Shown: positions 8,124-16,258, counted from the first letter of the stretch. The stretch: 52,967 nt of DNA from a bacterium (GCA_021800535.1 JAJYYV010000010.1:1-52967); one strand, 5' to 3'. Made by a program: numbers and translations. The notes: generated from the sequence alone by a model not told the origin.

Positions 8124-8747
8124 ATGACATATTCATGGATATTAGACGAGGAAAAATATCTCAAGATAGAGGAGGTGAAGATATTGAGGGATACATGCAG
8201 GAAACTAAAACAGGAAGGTATAAAAAGAAATAATCCTGTCTTTGTCAGAGACTGGTTTATGATTGAACTTGGCTTGTTTACAGGATTAAGAGTAGAGGAA
8301 ATGGCTGACTTGAATTGCGGTGATTTGCTTATTGATAATGCACAATCATCTTTAATCGTAAGAAAAGGCAAGGGAAATAAAAAACGTGTAGTCTTGCTAA
8401 ATCCAGTATTCAAAAAAGAATGCCTATGGTTTTTAAAATACAAACAAAGCATTCATCAGGAAATAAATGAAAATTCCTGTGTTCTCTGTTCTATTGAAGG
8501 AAATACATTAACAAAAAGAGCATTGCAAAAAGATTTCAAGAGAACAATGAAAAAAGCAGGACTTCCAGACCATTATTCAATTCATTCTTTAAGACATACT
8601 TTTGGCAGTCATCTTTACAAATCAAGTAATCATAATCTCAGGCTTGTTCAACAACAACTTGGACACTCATCAATAAGAACAACAGAAGTTTATGCAAGCT
8701 TAATGGCAGAAGATACAAAAGAAGCAATAAAAAACTTATACAAATAA
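8124..8747 (+). CDS. Short tyrosine recombinase (XerC/D-like catalytic domain)
   Basis: 207 aa. All six expected catalytic positions are visible: Arg in TGLRVEEM (about 57), Lys in RKGKGNKKR (about 81), H-S-L-R-H in IHSLRHTFGSHL (about 153), Gly-His in QLGHSS (about 175) and Tyr in TTEVYASL (about 184). The usual N-terminal core-binding (SAM-like) domain is absent: only about 30 residues precede the catalytic fold. Such minimal recombinases may be DNA invertases or element-excision enzymes. A GGAGGTGA string inside the gene, followed by TTG, would be an even shorter start, but the first ATG keeps the fold complete. Confidence 0.85.
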   Translation: MTYSWILDEEKYLKIEEVKILRDTCRKLKQEGIKRNNPVFVRDWFMIELGLFTGLRVEEMADLNCGDLLIDNAQSSLIVRKGKGNKKRVVLLNPVFKKECLWFLKYKQSIHQEINENSCVLCSIEGNTLTKRALQKDFKRTMKKAGLPDHYSIHSLRHTFGSHLYKSSNHNLRLVQQQLGHSSIRTTEVYASLMAEDTKEAIKNLYK

Positions 8748-8791
8748 GCGTACTTAAAGAGTTACTACTATAAAATAGTAAAAACAAAAGA

Positions 8792-8799
8792 TTTATAAA
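8792..8799 (+). promoter_or_regulatory. Archaeal-type TATA box (leaderless) before the pseudopilin gene
   Basis: TTTATAAA centred 25.5 nt before the ATG at 8821, the spacing at which archaeal TBP/TFB places transcription start on the start codon itself. No Shine-Dalgarno lies before the ATG. Seen in the sequence; the mechanism is inferred from the repeated spacing at 9660, 11804 and 13719. Confidence 0.5.
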
Positions 8800-8820
8800 C
8801 ATTATTTTCTTATAAGAAAG

Positions 8821-9654
8821 ATGGCATATAATATTATGGATACAAACTACAATTCAGCAAGTGGAGCTTACGAAGCTATTGGGGATAATTTCCCAGGTGG
8901 ATTATCTGGCGGTCTGGAAGATGTTGCTTCTTCTGGCAATTCTAATAAATTAATGAATTTTGCAAAAAGCATGGTTGGAAAATCAAAAAAACAAATAAGA
9001 GAAGCAGGAAAAAAAGCAGGTTTTACTTTAATTGAACTTTTAGTTGTAATCGCCATAATTTCAACTTTGGCTGGCATGTTGCTTCCTGCTTTAAGCAAGG
9101 CAAGAGAAGATGCAAGAAGAATTTCATGCATGAATAATGAAAGAAACATTTTGCAGGCAATGATAATGTATGGACAGGATTATGGAAATTATCCGGCAAC
9201 AGGAGGAGATATTTTAGAAGGAAATGCTCTTTATGGTGTAGTACCAGATGAGCTTGGTTTATTAATAAGTGGTAATTATATACAAACACCAAAAATATTT
9301 GGATGTCCATCTGCGAATCATTTTACACCACAGGAAGTTGAAAAAGAATGGGATAATGCTGTAGCTAATAAAATAGGTCCTGCACAGAGCGGTTATATGT
9401 ATAGAAATTTGTCAGGTGGATTAACAAACTATCAAATAGATTCTTATGAAAGAACACAAGGAGGAAAAAGTGCTATTATTAGAGACTGTGATTTTATTAT
9501 CGTGGGTTTACATGATTATAATCATGGTAATGAATATTCAAATGTTGGGTATGTTGATGGACATGTAAAAGGCTATCCAATAACAAATGATAATCTAACA
9601 ACAACAGGTTCTTATGATGCTCCTTGGTTAAATGCAGATAGCTTGAATAAATAA
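8821..9654 (+). CDS. Prepilin-type pseudopilin with long N-terminal extension
   Basis: 277 aa. The type II secretion/pilin motif is unmistakable: KKAG|FTLIELLVVIAIISTLAGMLLPALSKAREDARRISCMNNERNI, with Glu5 of the mature protein present. This H-X9-like C-terminal style (YVDGHVKGYPITND near the end) is typical of pseudopilins abundant in Planctomycetes, Lentisphaerae and Omnitrophota. Odd: about 66 residues, rich in Gly, Ser and Asn, precede the cleavage Gly, where prepilins normally have 5-25. A Met about 23 residues before the site (8953) could be the real start. It sits in a block that otherwise looks archaeal. Confidence 0.8.
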   Translation: MAYNIMDTNYNSASGAYEAIGDNFPGGLSGGLEDVASSGNSNKLMNFAKSMVGKSKKQIREAGKKAGFTLIELLVVIAIISTLAGMLLPALSKAREDARRISCMNNERNILQAMIMYGQDYGNYPATGGDILEGNALYGVVPDELGLLISGNYIQTPKIFGCPSANHFTPQEVEKEWDNAVANKIGPAQSGYMYRNLSGGLTNYQIDSYERTQGGKSAIIRDCDFIIVGLHDYNHGNEYSNVGYVDGHVKGYPITNDNLTTTGSYDAPWLNADSLNK

Positions 9655-9659
9655 CTAAT

Positions 9660-9667
9660 TTTATAAA
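9660..9667 (+). promoter_or_regulatory. Archaeal-type TATA box before the glycoprotein-like gene
   Basis: TTTATAAA centred 25.5 nt before the ATG at 9689. No ribosome site is present (the bases before ATG are T-rich). Confidence 0.5.
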
Positions 9668-9688
9668 TCTCTCTTTCTTATATTTTTA

Positions 9689-11251
9689 ATGCAAAAAAAA
9701 GCATTAATATTTCCAGTAATAGCCATTATAGTTGCATTTGTTATTATCTCTTTAACAATGATTGTTCTTGAAAAAAATAAAACTTTAACAGGATTTGTTG
9801 TTTATTCAAGTGATGCAAATGCCTGTATTGCAGCAATGAATGAAAGTTCAACATTCTCAGCTAATGTTTCTTGCTCTAGTACTATTACCTATGGATTAAA
9901 TATTACTTGTTCAAATTGCACTCTAAATTGTGAAAATTATAATTATAGTGGAACTACTGGATATGCACAAACAGCATTTATACTTTCAGGAACAAACATA
10001 ACAATTGAAAACTGTAACTTATTTAGCTGGTATACAAATGTCTCTAATACAACTTCATATAGCGGATGTGGAAATAATTTTGCACCATATACTTCATCAT
10101 GTTCGGCTATACCTGTAGATGCTCCTCCTATTGTATATCTTAATTACCCAACTCAAAACAAACAAAACAATACAAACTTAAGTTTCTTCAACTGTTCAGC
10201 TACAGACGACTATAATGTTACAAATCTAACCTTATATATATGGAATTCTTCTTCATTATATTATACTTCTTCCGCATCTATTATAGGATTGGCTTCTGGC
10301 TCTGCTAATTTCTCAAAATCTTTAACTCCTGATGGAAATTACACATGGAATTGCCTTGCTTATGACAATGCCTCTTTATCTTCATGGAACAATACAAACT
10401 TTACCTTAACAATAGATACAACCCCTCCTTATTTTTCAAGTCTTGCAAATAAAACAATAAATTATTCACAGCCATTATCATATTCAATAAGTGCTTTTGA
10501 TGCTACAACCTCTGTTTCTTGTTATACTGTAAATGACACATCAAATTTCGCAATATCCTGTTCTGGATTGCTTCAAAACAATACTTTATTGGCAATAGGA
10601 GAATATTATTTAAATATAACTGCAAATGATTCTGTAAATAATGTAAATTCAACAATCTATAGTGTTAATGTTACAAAAGCAATACCAAATATAACTGCAA
10701 CAGGAGCAACTAATATAACTTATGGAACAGCTTCTAATATTAATTGCACAGGAACAAATTTAGGAGGAGCAGATTTAACTTATTCTTTAAATCAGTCGAA
10801 TGGAATTTATAAAGCAGGAACATGGTATTTTAATTGTTCAACTTCAGGAGGATCTAATTATACAGGCAATTCAGCTATATTTTCCCTTGCAGTTAACAAA
10901 GCGACCCCTGCTATAATAAGTTATATAAATGAAAGCTCTGGCAATTTCTCAGCTTATAATAATAGCAATGGTTATTTTTCCAATATATATCTAAATGCAA
11001 CTTTAAATATAACAGGGATAGTTTCCATGTATCTTGACGGAAACCTTATAAATACAGGAACAGCCCCTATTTACAATATCTCAAATCTGACAATAGGATA
11101 TTATAATCTTACAGCAATTTATTCTGGAAATGAAAATTATTCCTCTTCCTCTGATGTATTATGGATAAACATAAGCCAAACATCTGCTTCTTCTGGGGGA
11201 GGTTCGGGAGGAGGAGGTGGAGGTCCTCTGGCAATTATAATAGCAGTTTAA
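9689..11251 (+). CDS. Surface protein with N-terminal anchor and Ig-like repeats
   Basis: 520 aa. Residues about 3-27 form one hydrophobic segment after MQKK (signal anchor), followed by KTLTGFVVY. A Cys-containing beta region follows (CSSTITYGLNITCSNCTLNCENY), then Ig/cadherin-like repeats rich in Asn, Ser and Thr (one begins VDAPPIVYLNYPTQNKQNN, another TIDTTPPYFSSLANKTINY). NxS/T sequons are very frequent, as in secreted glycoproteins. It ends in a poly-Gly linker (GGGSGGGGGG) and a short hydrophobic PLAIIIAV, which looks clipped compared with a full C-terminal anchor. This style is typical of Woesearchaeota/Pacearchaeota secreted proteins. Function unknown beyond a surface or adhesion role. 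Confidence 0.75.
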   Translation: MQKKALIFPVIAIIVAFVIISLTMIVLEKNKTLTGFVVYSSDANACIAAMNESSTFSANVSCSSTITYGLNITCSNCTLNCENYNYSGTTGYAQTAFILSGTNITIENCNLFSWYTNVSNTTSYSGCGNNFAPYTSSCSAIPVDAPPIVYLNYPTQNKQNNTNLSFFNCSATDDYNVTNLTLYIWNSSSLYYTSSASIIGLASGSANFSKSLTPDGNYTWNCLAYDNASLSSWNNTNFTLTIDTTPPYFSSLANKTINYSQPLSYSISAFDATTSVSCYTVNDTSNFAISCSGLLQNNTLLAIGEYYLNITANDSVNNVNSTIYSVNVTKAIPNITATGATNITYGTASNINCTGTNLGGADLTYSLNQSNGIYKAGTWYFNCSTSGGSNYTGNSAIFSLAVNKATPAIISYINESSGNFSAYNNSNGYFSNIYLNATLNITGIVSMYLDGNLINTGTAPIYNISNLTIGYYNLTAIYSGNENYSSSSDVLWINISQTSASSGGGSGGGGGGPLAIIIAV

Positions 11252-11284
11252 ATGTATTGATAAAACGAAGAAAAATTTAAGTAT

Positions 11285-11782
11285 TTAATAAGATATTTTT
11301 GTTACCAAAATTAGGCCGCTTCTAAATACAAAGATTACTGATAATAACAAAATTAAAACAGGTATTGTGCTTATTAGGAAAATGCCTGTTATCAAAAGAA
11401 GTCCTATTAGTGGTGCAATTGAAATTATATAAATTGCCTCAAAAAGAATAAGAAATATTACAAAAATCACAGAGGCTATAATAAACAAAAGCCCTCCTTT
11501 TTTAGGATTTTTATTGCTTAATACTAGAACCAAACCAACTATTAACAATACAGAAACAACAACAGCAAAAACAAAATTTATAAATGAAAATATAAACAGA
11601 TGTTTGCAAATCAACTGATAAGAAGATTGTGCATTAATTAAAAGTTGCTTGCAAAAAAAATCAGTACCTGTATTTGTTCCAGCAAAAATAAACAAGAAGA
11701 TATTTATAATTTCACTTAAAACAATAATTATCACTCCAATCAACGCAAGTTTAACGTGATTTTCAAGTTTTTGGTCTGGCAT
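11285..11782 (-). CDS. Four-helix integral membrane protein
   Basis: I place the start at the ATG at 11782 (MPDQKLENHVKLALIG), 165 aa, because a TTTTTATA box is centred 25.5 nt upstream, as for its neighbours; the open frame extends to 11863 but the added 27 residues look non-native. Four hydrophobic segments are visible, the first after about residue 10 and the others clustered in the second half, with a short Cys-containing loop (FFCKQLLINAQSSYQLICKHL) between the first two. No recognised family. It converges with the glycoprotein-like gene. Confidence 0.65.
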   Translation of the reverse strand: MPDQKLENHVKLALIGVIIIVLSEIINIFLFIFAGTNTGTDFFCKQLLINAQSSYQLICKHLFIFSFINFVFAVVVSVLLIVGLVLVLSNKNPKKGGLLFIIASVIFVIFLILFEAIYIISIAPLIGLLLITGIFLISTIPVLILLLSVIFVFRSGLILVTKISY

Positions 11783-11803
11783 AATTATCAAAAATAATTC
11801 CTC

Positions 11804-11811
11804 TATAAAAA
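11804..11811 (-). promoter_or_regulatory. Archaeal-type TATA box before the membrane protein gene
   Basis: On the minus strand TTTTTATA is centred 25.5 nt before the ATG at 11782, matching 8792, 9660 and 13719. Confidence 0.45.
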
Positions 11812-11915
11812 CATTTCTCTTTTCAAAAATTTTCGTAACTTTAAAATTATCTCCATTTTTCATGGCAATACCACTTTCGGTACAACCCTTTTATTTCAAA
11901 AACTTCTTGCTTTGA

Positions 11916-12554
11916 ATGCTAAGAAGGGGTGACAAGCAGAAAACTCTTAATCATATTAAGAACAACAGAATTCTAAAAGCTATTATATTCACCCTTGATA
12001 AGCCTTCAATAATCTCTGTAATCAGCAGAGATGTAGCCAGAAGACTTGATATAAAGAATTCCTTCAAGATTACAAAGCATATCAATGTTTTGGAAAAAAT
12101 CAGAATAATAAAATGTCTCACTCCTGAAATCCACAAAAACAAGCCAGGAAGAGTTTATGGTCTTACTTCCAAAGGAATAAACATAAAAAAGAAATTATGC
12201 AGGGAAACAGGCTGTCCTTTTATTTATAATGAATTCAAAGCCAACTGGAATAATTATGGCTGGTCCTTAACAGGAACACAGAAACAGGCAATTATCAAGG
12301 CAATGACAAATCAACCAAAAACCCAGCACGAAATAAGAATATTGCTAAGAGAATTTTACAGGACAAGAAATAATAAAAAAGGAAAAAGTGCAGCTATTCT
12401 TATAGCCAGGGGTAATCTTAATGATATCCTTCAAAAAATAATTAAAAGAGGTATTGCAGAAAAGTTTCGCTTTCCAAGAAAAAGAAAAATGCCAACAAGC
12501 AAATACTGTCTTACAAAAAAAGGATTAGAAATCAAGGAATTGATTTCTCTATGA
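11916..12554 (+). CDS. Winged-helix DNA-binding protein, archaeal style
   Basis: 212 aa, very basic. The N-terminal half reads as a winged helix: HIKNNRILKAIIFTLDKPSIISVISRDVARRLDIKNSFKITKHINVLEKIRIIKCL, then GRVYGLTSKGINIKKKL, the wing and terminal helix of MarR/ArsR-like archaeal regulators. A second winged-helix-like unit follows (TGTQKQAIIKAMTNQPKTQHEIRILL ... YCLTKKGLEIKELI). Probably a transcription regulator of this block. A TTTTATTT box lies about 24 nt before the ATG. Its stop overlaps the convergent integrase end by 6 bp. Confidence 0.72.
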   Translation: MLRRGDKQKTLNHIKNNRILKAIIFTLDKPSIISVISRDVARRLDIKNSFKITKHINVLEKIRIIKCLTPEIHKNKPGRVYGLTSKGINIKKKLCRETGCPFIYNEFKANWNNYGWSLTGTQKQAIIKAMTNQPKTQHEIRILLREFYRTRNNKKGKSAAILIARGNLNDILQKIIKRGIAEKFRFPRKRKMPTSKYCLTKKGLEIKELISL

Positions 12555-13697
12555 TACATGAGAATATGACTCTTTCTTTTGCTTTCTTATAAATTTGAAT
12601 ATTTCGTTTATTTTCGGATCTTGCCACCTTCTTTCTTTGTTCTCTTTTTCCAGTTCTTTTATTCGCCTTTCCAGTTTTTCAATCTGTTTTTCAAGTTCAT
12701 GTTTCTTTTCAGGGGCAATATAGTCAACATTCAAGACTTGCTTTTTCAATAGTTTCATGAGTTCTTTTTTATTTGAGTGAGAATAAATTTTATCAAACAT
12801 TTTTTCACTATGCCCCATCATCAGCAAGGCATTTTCTTTTGTGAGTTTACCTTCTCTAATAAGTTTATGTAATTCTTCTCCTTCACTATGTCTTAAAATG
12901 TAATTTACTCTTGCTTTTCCTAAAATCCTTTTTGTATGTCTTGAGAACCACATATTCACAACTGGAGAGCTTATAGGAATATTTACATCTTTGGAAGGAA
13001 AAACATAAGGGCTTTTCTTGTTGTTTTCTGATTGCCATTTTTTTAATTCATTTAAAAAATAAATTGCCTGCTGGTTTAATGGAGGAGCTAATCTCTCTTT
13101 TTCTTGAGCTCTCCTGTTCTTTTTAGAAATGATTGTAAGCCAGCAAACATCAGGATCTTCCATATTCACTTGTTCCCATTTTAAAGTTCTTGCTTCAATA
13201 GTTCTTAGAGCTCCTTGATATTGAACAATCAGATAAGTTTTCCAAAAAATAGATGGTTCTGCTTTTATTAGTTTCTCTACATCTTCCTTGCTTAAAATAT
13301 CTTCCTCTTTTATTTTCTCTTTCCTTTGCGGATCTGATACAAAATTCATATCTTCAAAATCATTAAACCTTTTGCTCCAATCCTTAAAATACCATTTTAG
13401 AAATCTCTTAAGATATGCTTTTATGTCATTTTTAGAGTAATCTCCAAAGCCACTTTCCTTCAATATTCTCAAAAATGCCTGTAAATCTTCAAGATTAATG
13501 CTATCCAATCTCTTATTAGCCATAATTAAGAATCTTATTGCATTTGATTTTGCCTTCTTATTTCTCCCTTTTCCTGCATTAACAAGGCAATACTTCTCGA
13601 AATTATCAACTATCTTCTTGTTTTTATTACTTAGTTTTTCATAATATTTTTCTGTTGGGTTACTATTAGGGTCAAAAACCAAGAGCTTATTTTCCAT
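12549..13697 (-). CDS. Archaeal-type tyrosine integrase
   Basis: 382 aa. An N-terminal SAM-like domain (LEDLQAFLRILKESGFGDYSKNDIKAYLKRFLKWYF, about 77-115) is followed by the catalytic domain: Arg in GALRTIEARTLKW (about 165), Lys in IISKKNRRAQ, Y-I-L-R-H-S in VNYILRHSEG (about 270), MMGHSEKMFDKIYSHSNKK with GH and the catalytic Tyr. A coiled coil ends the protein (HELEKQIEKLERRIKELEKENKERR). The insertion between the R-H and GH motifs (EELHKLIREGKLTKENALL) is a form common in archaeal recombinases. It was probably the integrase of an archaeal element now nested here. Confidence 0.82.
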   Translation of the reverse strand: MENKLLVFDPNSNPTEKYYEKLSNKNKKIVDNFEKYCLVNAGKGRNKKAKSNAIRFLIMANKRLDSINLEDLQAFLRILKESGFGDYSKNDIKAYLKRFLKWYFKDWSKRFNDFEDMNFVSDPQRKEKIKEEDILSKEDVEKLIKAEPSIFWKTYLIVQYQGALRTIEARTLKWEQVNMEDPDVCWLTIISKKNRRAQEKERLAPPLNQQAIYFLNELKKWQSENNKKSPYVFPSKDVNIPISSPVVNMWFSRHTKRILGKARVNYILRHSEGEELHKLIREGKLTKENALLMMGHSEKMFDKIYSHSNKKELMKLLKKQVLNVDYIAPEKKHELEKQIEKLERRIKELEKENKERRWQDPKINEIFKFIRKQKKESYSHVS

Positions 13698-13718
13698 ATA
13701 AAAACAAGGAACATGCTA

Positions 13719-13726
13719 TTTATAAA
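13719..13726 (-). promoter_or_regulatory. Archaeal-type TATA box before the integrase gene
   Basis: TTTATAAA (self-complementary) centred 25.5 nt before the ATG at 13697, with no Shine-Dalgarno in the intervening 21 nt. Confidence 0.5.
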
Positions 13727-13732
13727 TATTAT

Positions 13733-13789
13733 GGTCTATATCAGAAACAGCTTGGCTGTGCTACGGGCTCGTGTTTTTTGATATAGACC
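13733..13789. repeat. 11-bp perfect inverted repeat upstream of the integrase
   Basis: GGTCTATATCA (13733-13743) and TGATATAGACC (13779-13789) are perfect inverted copies separated by 35 bp that are GC-richer than the surroundings and contain CAGCTTGGCTGTG. It lies just behind the archaeal integrase promoter, so it could be an attachment or excision site, an operator, or a small structured RNA. Role unproven. Confidence 0.5.
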
Positions 13790-13916
13790 TAAGAAATTGG
13801 TCTTTTCCAAGTTTTTAGGTTTTGAACAATTGCTATTAGATAACGTAAGTTTTTAAATATTAGGGTAGAACTTATAGAGGGGTAAAGACTTCAATCCCAT
13901 TTTTACAGTCATAAGA

Positions 13917-14069
13917 TTACCCATTATTATAAGAATGGTTTGGAAAAAGCTGATAATAGACTTCATCAATAACATACATCCAGTAAGGTTTCTTATGAAT
14001 ACCCGTGGAATAATCAAACGATTTCTCTGTTTTGGTTTCAATTTCATATTTTTTATAAGGTTCATCCAT
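13917..14069 (-). CDS. Small acidic hypothetical protein, 50 aa
   Basis: Reads MDEPYKKYEIETKTEKSF then ends HKKPYWMYVIDEVYYQLF plus a short tail. It is the better of two overlapping frames here because its composition is protein-like. It starts 2 nt after the stop of the next upstream small gene, in a chain of minus-strand small genes. Unrecognised. Confidence 0.5.
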   Translation of the reverse strand: MDEPYKKYEIETKTEKSFDYSTGIHKKPYWMYVIDEVYYQLFPNHSYNNG

Positions 14070-14071
14070 TT

Positions 14072-14230
14072 TTAGTCTATATCCGGCCAGTCATAGCCAT
14101 TGCGTTCTTTTCTTTTAATTTCTTCTATTTTTTCTCTCTCCCTTTGAAGTTCATCTTCTTCCATCATTTTTTCAAGTTTCTGCATCCGTAATTTTTCTTC
14201 CCTGTCATTAAGTTCAGTATCTTCTTCCAT
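14072..14230 (-). CDS. Small charged helical protein, 52 aa
   Basis: Strongly charged and probably a single long helix or coiled coil (LNDREEKLRMQKLEKMMEED), ending NGYDWPDID. It sits 1 nt after the zinc-ribbon gene and 2 nt before the 50-aa gene, in the same minus-strand run. Unrecognised; could be an adaptor or regulator. Confidence 0.5.
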   Translation of the reverse strand: MEEDTELNDREEKLRMQKLEKMMEEDELQREREKIEEIKRKERNGYDWPDID

Positions 14231-14231
14231 T

Positions 14232-14357
14232 TTAAGAGTCATCCTTCAAAATAAAGTAACATTCCGTGCATATCCATTTATGCTGCACTTTCCCTTGTTT
14301 TACTATTGTCCTGAGCAAAACATTTTCTGATTCAATACCACAATGTTCGCATTTCAT
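14232..14357 (-). CDS. Zinc-ribbon mini-protein, 41 aa
   Basis: Two CxxC pairs, C-E-H-C near the N-terminus and C-T-E-C about 25 residues later, separated by a basic strand-like stretch: a complete minimal zinc ribbon. Such mini-proteins are frequent in archaeal and viral genomes and usually bind nucleic acid or protein. Part of the minus-strand small-gene chain from 14750. Confidence 0.6.
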   Translation of the reverse strand: MKCEHCGIESENVLLRTIVKQGKVQHKWICTECYFILKDDS

Positions 14358-14367
14358 TTTTCAAGTT

Positions 14368-14562
14368 TCAGGAGGGATTTTCATATCCATTATTTTCTTT
14401 ATAGCCAAATCCATTGGAAATACTGTAATGTTTTTGCTGTTTCTTGATAATATAGCAAAGTTTCATACTTAAATCCCGAAGCACATTATCAATATCCCTG
14501 ACTTTATTTTCTATTCTGAATATAGATTTTCTTGCTTTGGTTTCAAGAGATTCTTTTGCCAT
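14368..14562 (-). CDS. Hypothetical basic helical protein, 64 aa
   Basis: MAKESLETKARKSIFRIENK begins a mostly helical protein with RIENKVRDIDNVLRDLS heptad-like spacing. Its start overlaps the end of the 79-aa gene (14511) by 52 bp in another frame. Either the two genes overlap, or one frameshift would fuse them into a single protein of about 120-130 residues. Unrecognised. Confidence 0.5.
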   Translation of the reverse strand: MAKESLETKARKSIFRIENKVRDIDNVLRDLSMKLCYIIKKQQKHYSISNGFGYKENNGYENPS

Positions 14563-14750
14563 TTGCCTATTGTTCCTTTTTGGGATTTCAAAACTTTGTC
14601 AAGATAAGCAACTGATTTGATATCAGTGATAACTGTTTTGTGGATAATCCATTTTCCGTCTCTGCTTTTACTGATGTTTGTTTCCACTATAGGTGCTCTT
14701 CCTGGCATTTCTGAATTTTCTTCGAATTCATTTATTTTTGTATTTTCCAT
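14511..14750 (-). CDS. Hypothetical protein, 79 aa, first of a small-gene chain
   Basis: Acidic N-terminus then ISKSRDGKWIIHKTVITDIK, a beta-hairpin-like segment of a style I associate with small DPANN proteins. A TATTTAAA box is centred 28.5 nt before its ATG and no ribosome site is present, so it is probably the leaderless first gene of the chain running to 13917. Confidence 0.55.
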   Translation of the reverse strand: MENTKINEFEENSEMPGRAPIVETNISKSRDGKWIIHKTVITDIKSVAYLDKVLKSQKGTIGKWQKNLLKPKQENLYSE

Positions 14751-14774
14751 ATTATGATGTATAATAAATTAAAG

Positions 14775-14782
14775 TTTAAATA
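14775..14782. promoter_or_regulatory. Shared TATA-like box between divergent genes
   Basis: TTTAAATA reads as a TATA box in both directions: 28.5 nt from the minus-strand ATG at 14750 and 35.5 nt from the plus-strand ATG at 14814. Weaker than the TTTATAAA boxes elsewhere in this block. Confidence 0.35.
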
Positions 14783-14813
14783 GGTTGTACTGAAATAAGA
14801 ATTAAGAGATAAT

Positions 14814-16178
14814 ATGCCACTATCTTCCTATGCAAAAACTGGTAATTTTATTGAAGATATAGAAAAAATAGTATATTCGAATGCTTACCGAAGATTGGCC
14901 CATAAAACTCAGTTAATTATTAAACCAACCAGAGATCATTTTAGATCGAGGCTAGTCCACACCGCAGAAGTAAATCATATCGCTTCATCTTTAGGAAAAT
15001 TGCTTGGATTGAATATAGAGTTAATTTCGGCAATAGCTCAAGCACATGATTTAGGGCATACGCCATTTGGACATGCTGGAGAAAGAGCTGTACAAAATAT
15101 TTTAGAAATAGAAATTAATAACCGCTTTCAGATAGAATGTCCTAAGAAGGAACCTGAAAAAATTTTATTCAGAAAAAAGTTATTCCACCATTCTATAAAC
15201 TCATCTAGGATATTAGTTAAAGAGAAAGAATTTGAAGATATATCAATAGAAATTATTAATGGAGTTTTAATGCATAGTTGGAATCCATGGCAGGAGACGA
15301 AAAAAAATATGTTTATTCCTAATACTTATGAAGCACAAGTAGTAGCAATTGCAGATCAAATAGCAAGTATAAATCATGATACCGAAGATATTATTGAAGG
15401 AGAACCTTATACCAAATATACAGAAGAAAGGTTTTCTCAGGAGATTATTAATGGTTTTAAATCTGCGCATAAAGATACTTATAGGCAATTAGAAGAAAGT
15501 ATCCAGCAATTTATTATTGATAAACAAGTTGAACCAGGATATGGGAGGAAAAAAAGAGTTAATTATATCCTTTCAGATATTATAAAAAATACTAAAGAAA
15601 CATTCAAACAAAATAATATAACAAGAAGTGAACAGGCGATAGAATGCCCAATATGCCCTTCTGCAATATGGTCTGAATTTTTAAACTACTATGAGGGTTT
15701 TATTAGGAAATTAATTCAAGAAAAAATTTCTTGGTTCATCGCAAGAGATAATATGGCAAGTGCATTAATTTCTACGGTATTTACGCATATTTGGCCACGA
15801 ATAAGTAGTTCCATTGAAGTTAGCCATAGATCTATACAACCCTCATTATTTTCAAAAGAAGAATTAATAAAAAGCAAATATGAGGAGAAAACTAAATATA
15901 TAGAACACTTTATTTCTTTTTTTAACCAGCACTATATCGATGAAGAAAATGGCATAAATTTTTATGATGCCTATTTGAAAAAAGCAAAAGAGATAAAAAC
16001 CAAACATGAAATATCATTATGGGATCTTAATATTTTGGATCTGAAGCAAAATTTATCTGAAGATGATAAACGGTTATTTACTAAGATAATTGCAATAATT
16101 GATTTTATCGCTGGTTTTACAGATAGGTATTGTCTGGAAATATTTGATGAGGTATATAAAGAATTTATAGTTACATAA
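14814..16178 (+). CDS. dGTPase-like HD-domain triphosphohydrolase
   Basis: 454 aa. The N-terminus has the dGTPase family hallmarks in order: YSNAYRRLAHKTQ (about 22-34), RSRLVHTAEV (about 44-53; metal-binding His), AQAHDLGHTPFGHAGERAV (about 79-97; HD pair and HTPFGHxGE motif), and AIADQIASINHDTED near 180 (the last metal-binding Asp). It would hydrolyse dNTPs to nucleoside and triphosphate. Family members act in nucleotide homeostasis and, in several bacteria, in starving phages of dNTPs. The gene is divergent from the small-gene chain. Known family role; substrate not deducible here. Confidence 0.85.
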   Translation: MPLSSYAKTGNFIEDIEKIVYSNAYRRLAHKTQLIIKPTRDHFRSRLVHTAEVNHIASSLGKLLGLNIELISAIAQAHDLGHTPFGHAGERAVQNILEIEINNRFQIECPKKEPEKILFRKKLFHHSINSSRILVKEKEFEDISIEIINGVLMHSWNPWQETKKNMFIPNTYEAQVVAIADQIASINHDTEDIIEGEPYTKYTEERFSQEIINGFKSAHKDTYRQLEESIQQFIIDKQVEPGYGRKKRVNYILSDIIKNTKETFKQNNITRSEQAIECPICPSAIWSEFLNYYEGFIRKLIQEKISWFIARDNMASALISTVFTHIWPRISSSIEVSHRSIQPSLFSKEELIKSKYEEKTKYIEHFISFFNQHYIDEENGINFYDAYLKKAKEIKTKHEISLWDLNILDLKQNLSEDDKRLFTKIIAIIDFIAGFTDRYCLEIFDEVYKEFIVT

Positions 16179-16258
16179 CAAAAAAGTTCTTCAGTACATT
16201 TATAAAAAGATATTGTTAGTGAAAAGTGCTCATGCCAATAGTTTTCGAAATAAAAAGA

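Noticed and set aside
8168-8186. GGAGGTGA followed by a TTG, a possible second start in the short recombinase
   Set aside because: It would cut into the region before the catalytic Arg; the bases simply encode KIEEVKIL in the established frame.
13853-14065. 70-codon minus-strand frame
   Set aside because: The overlapping frame 13917-14069 has better protein-like composition and joins the small-gene chain; the longer frame is probably a shadow.
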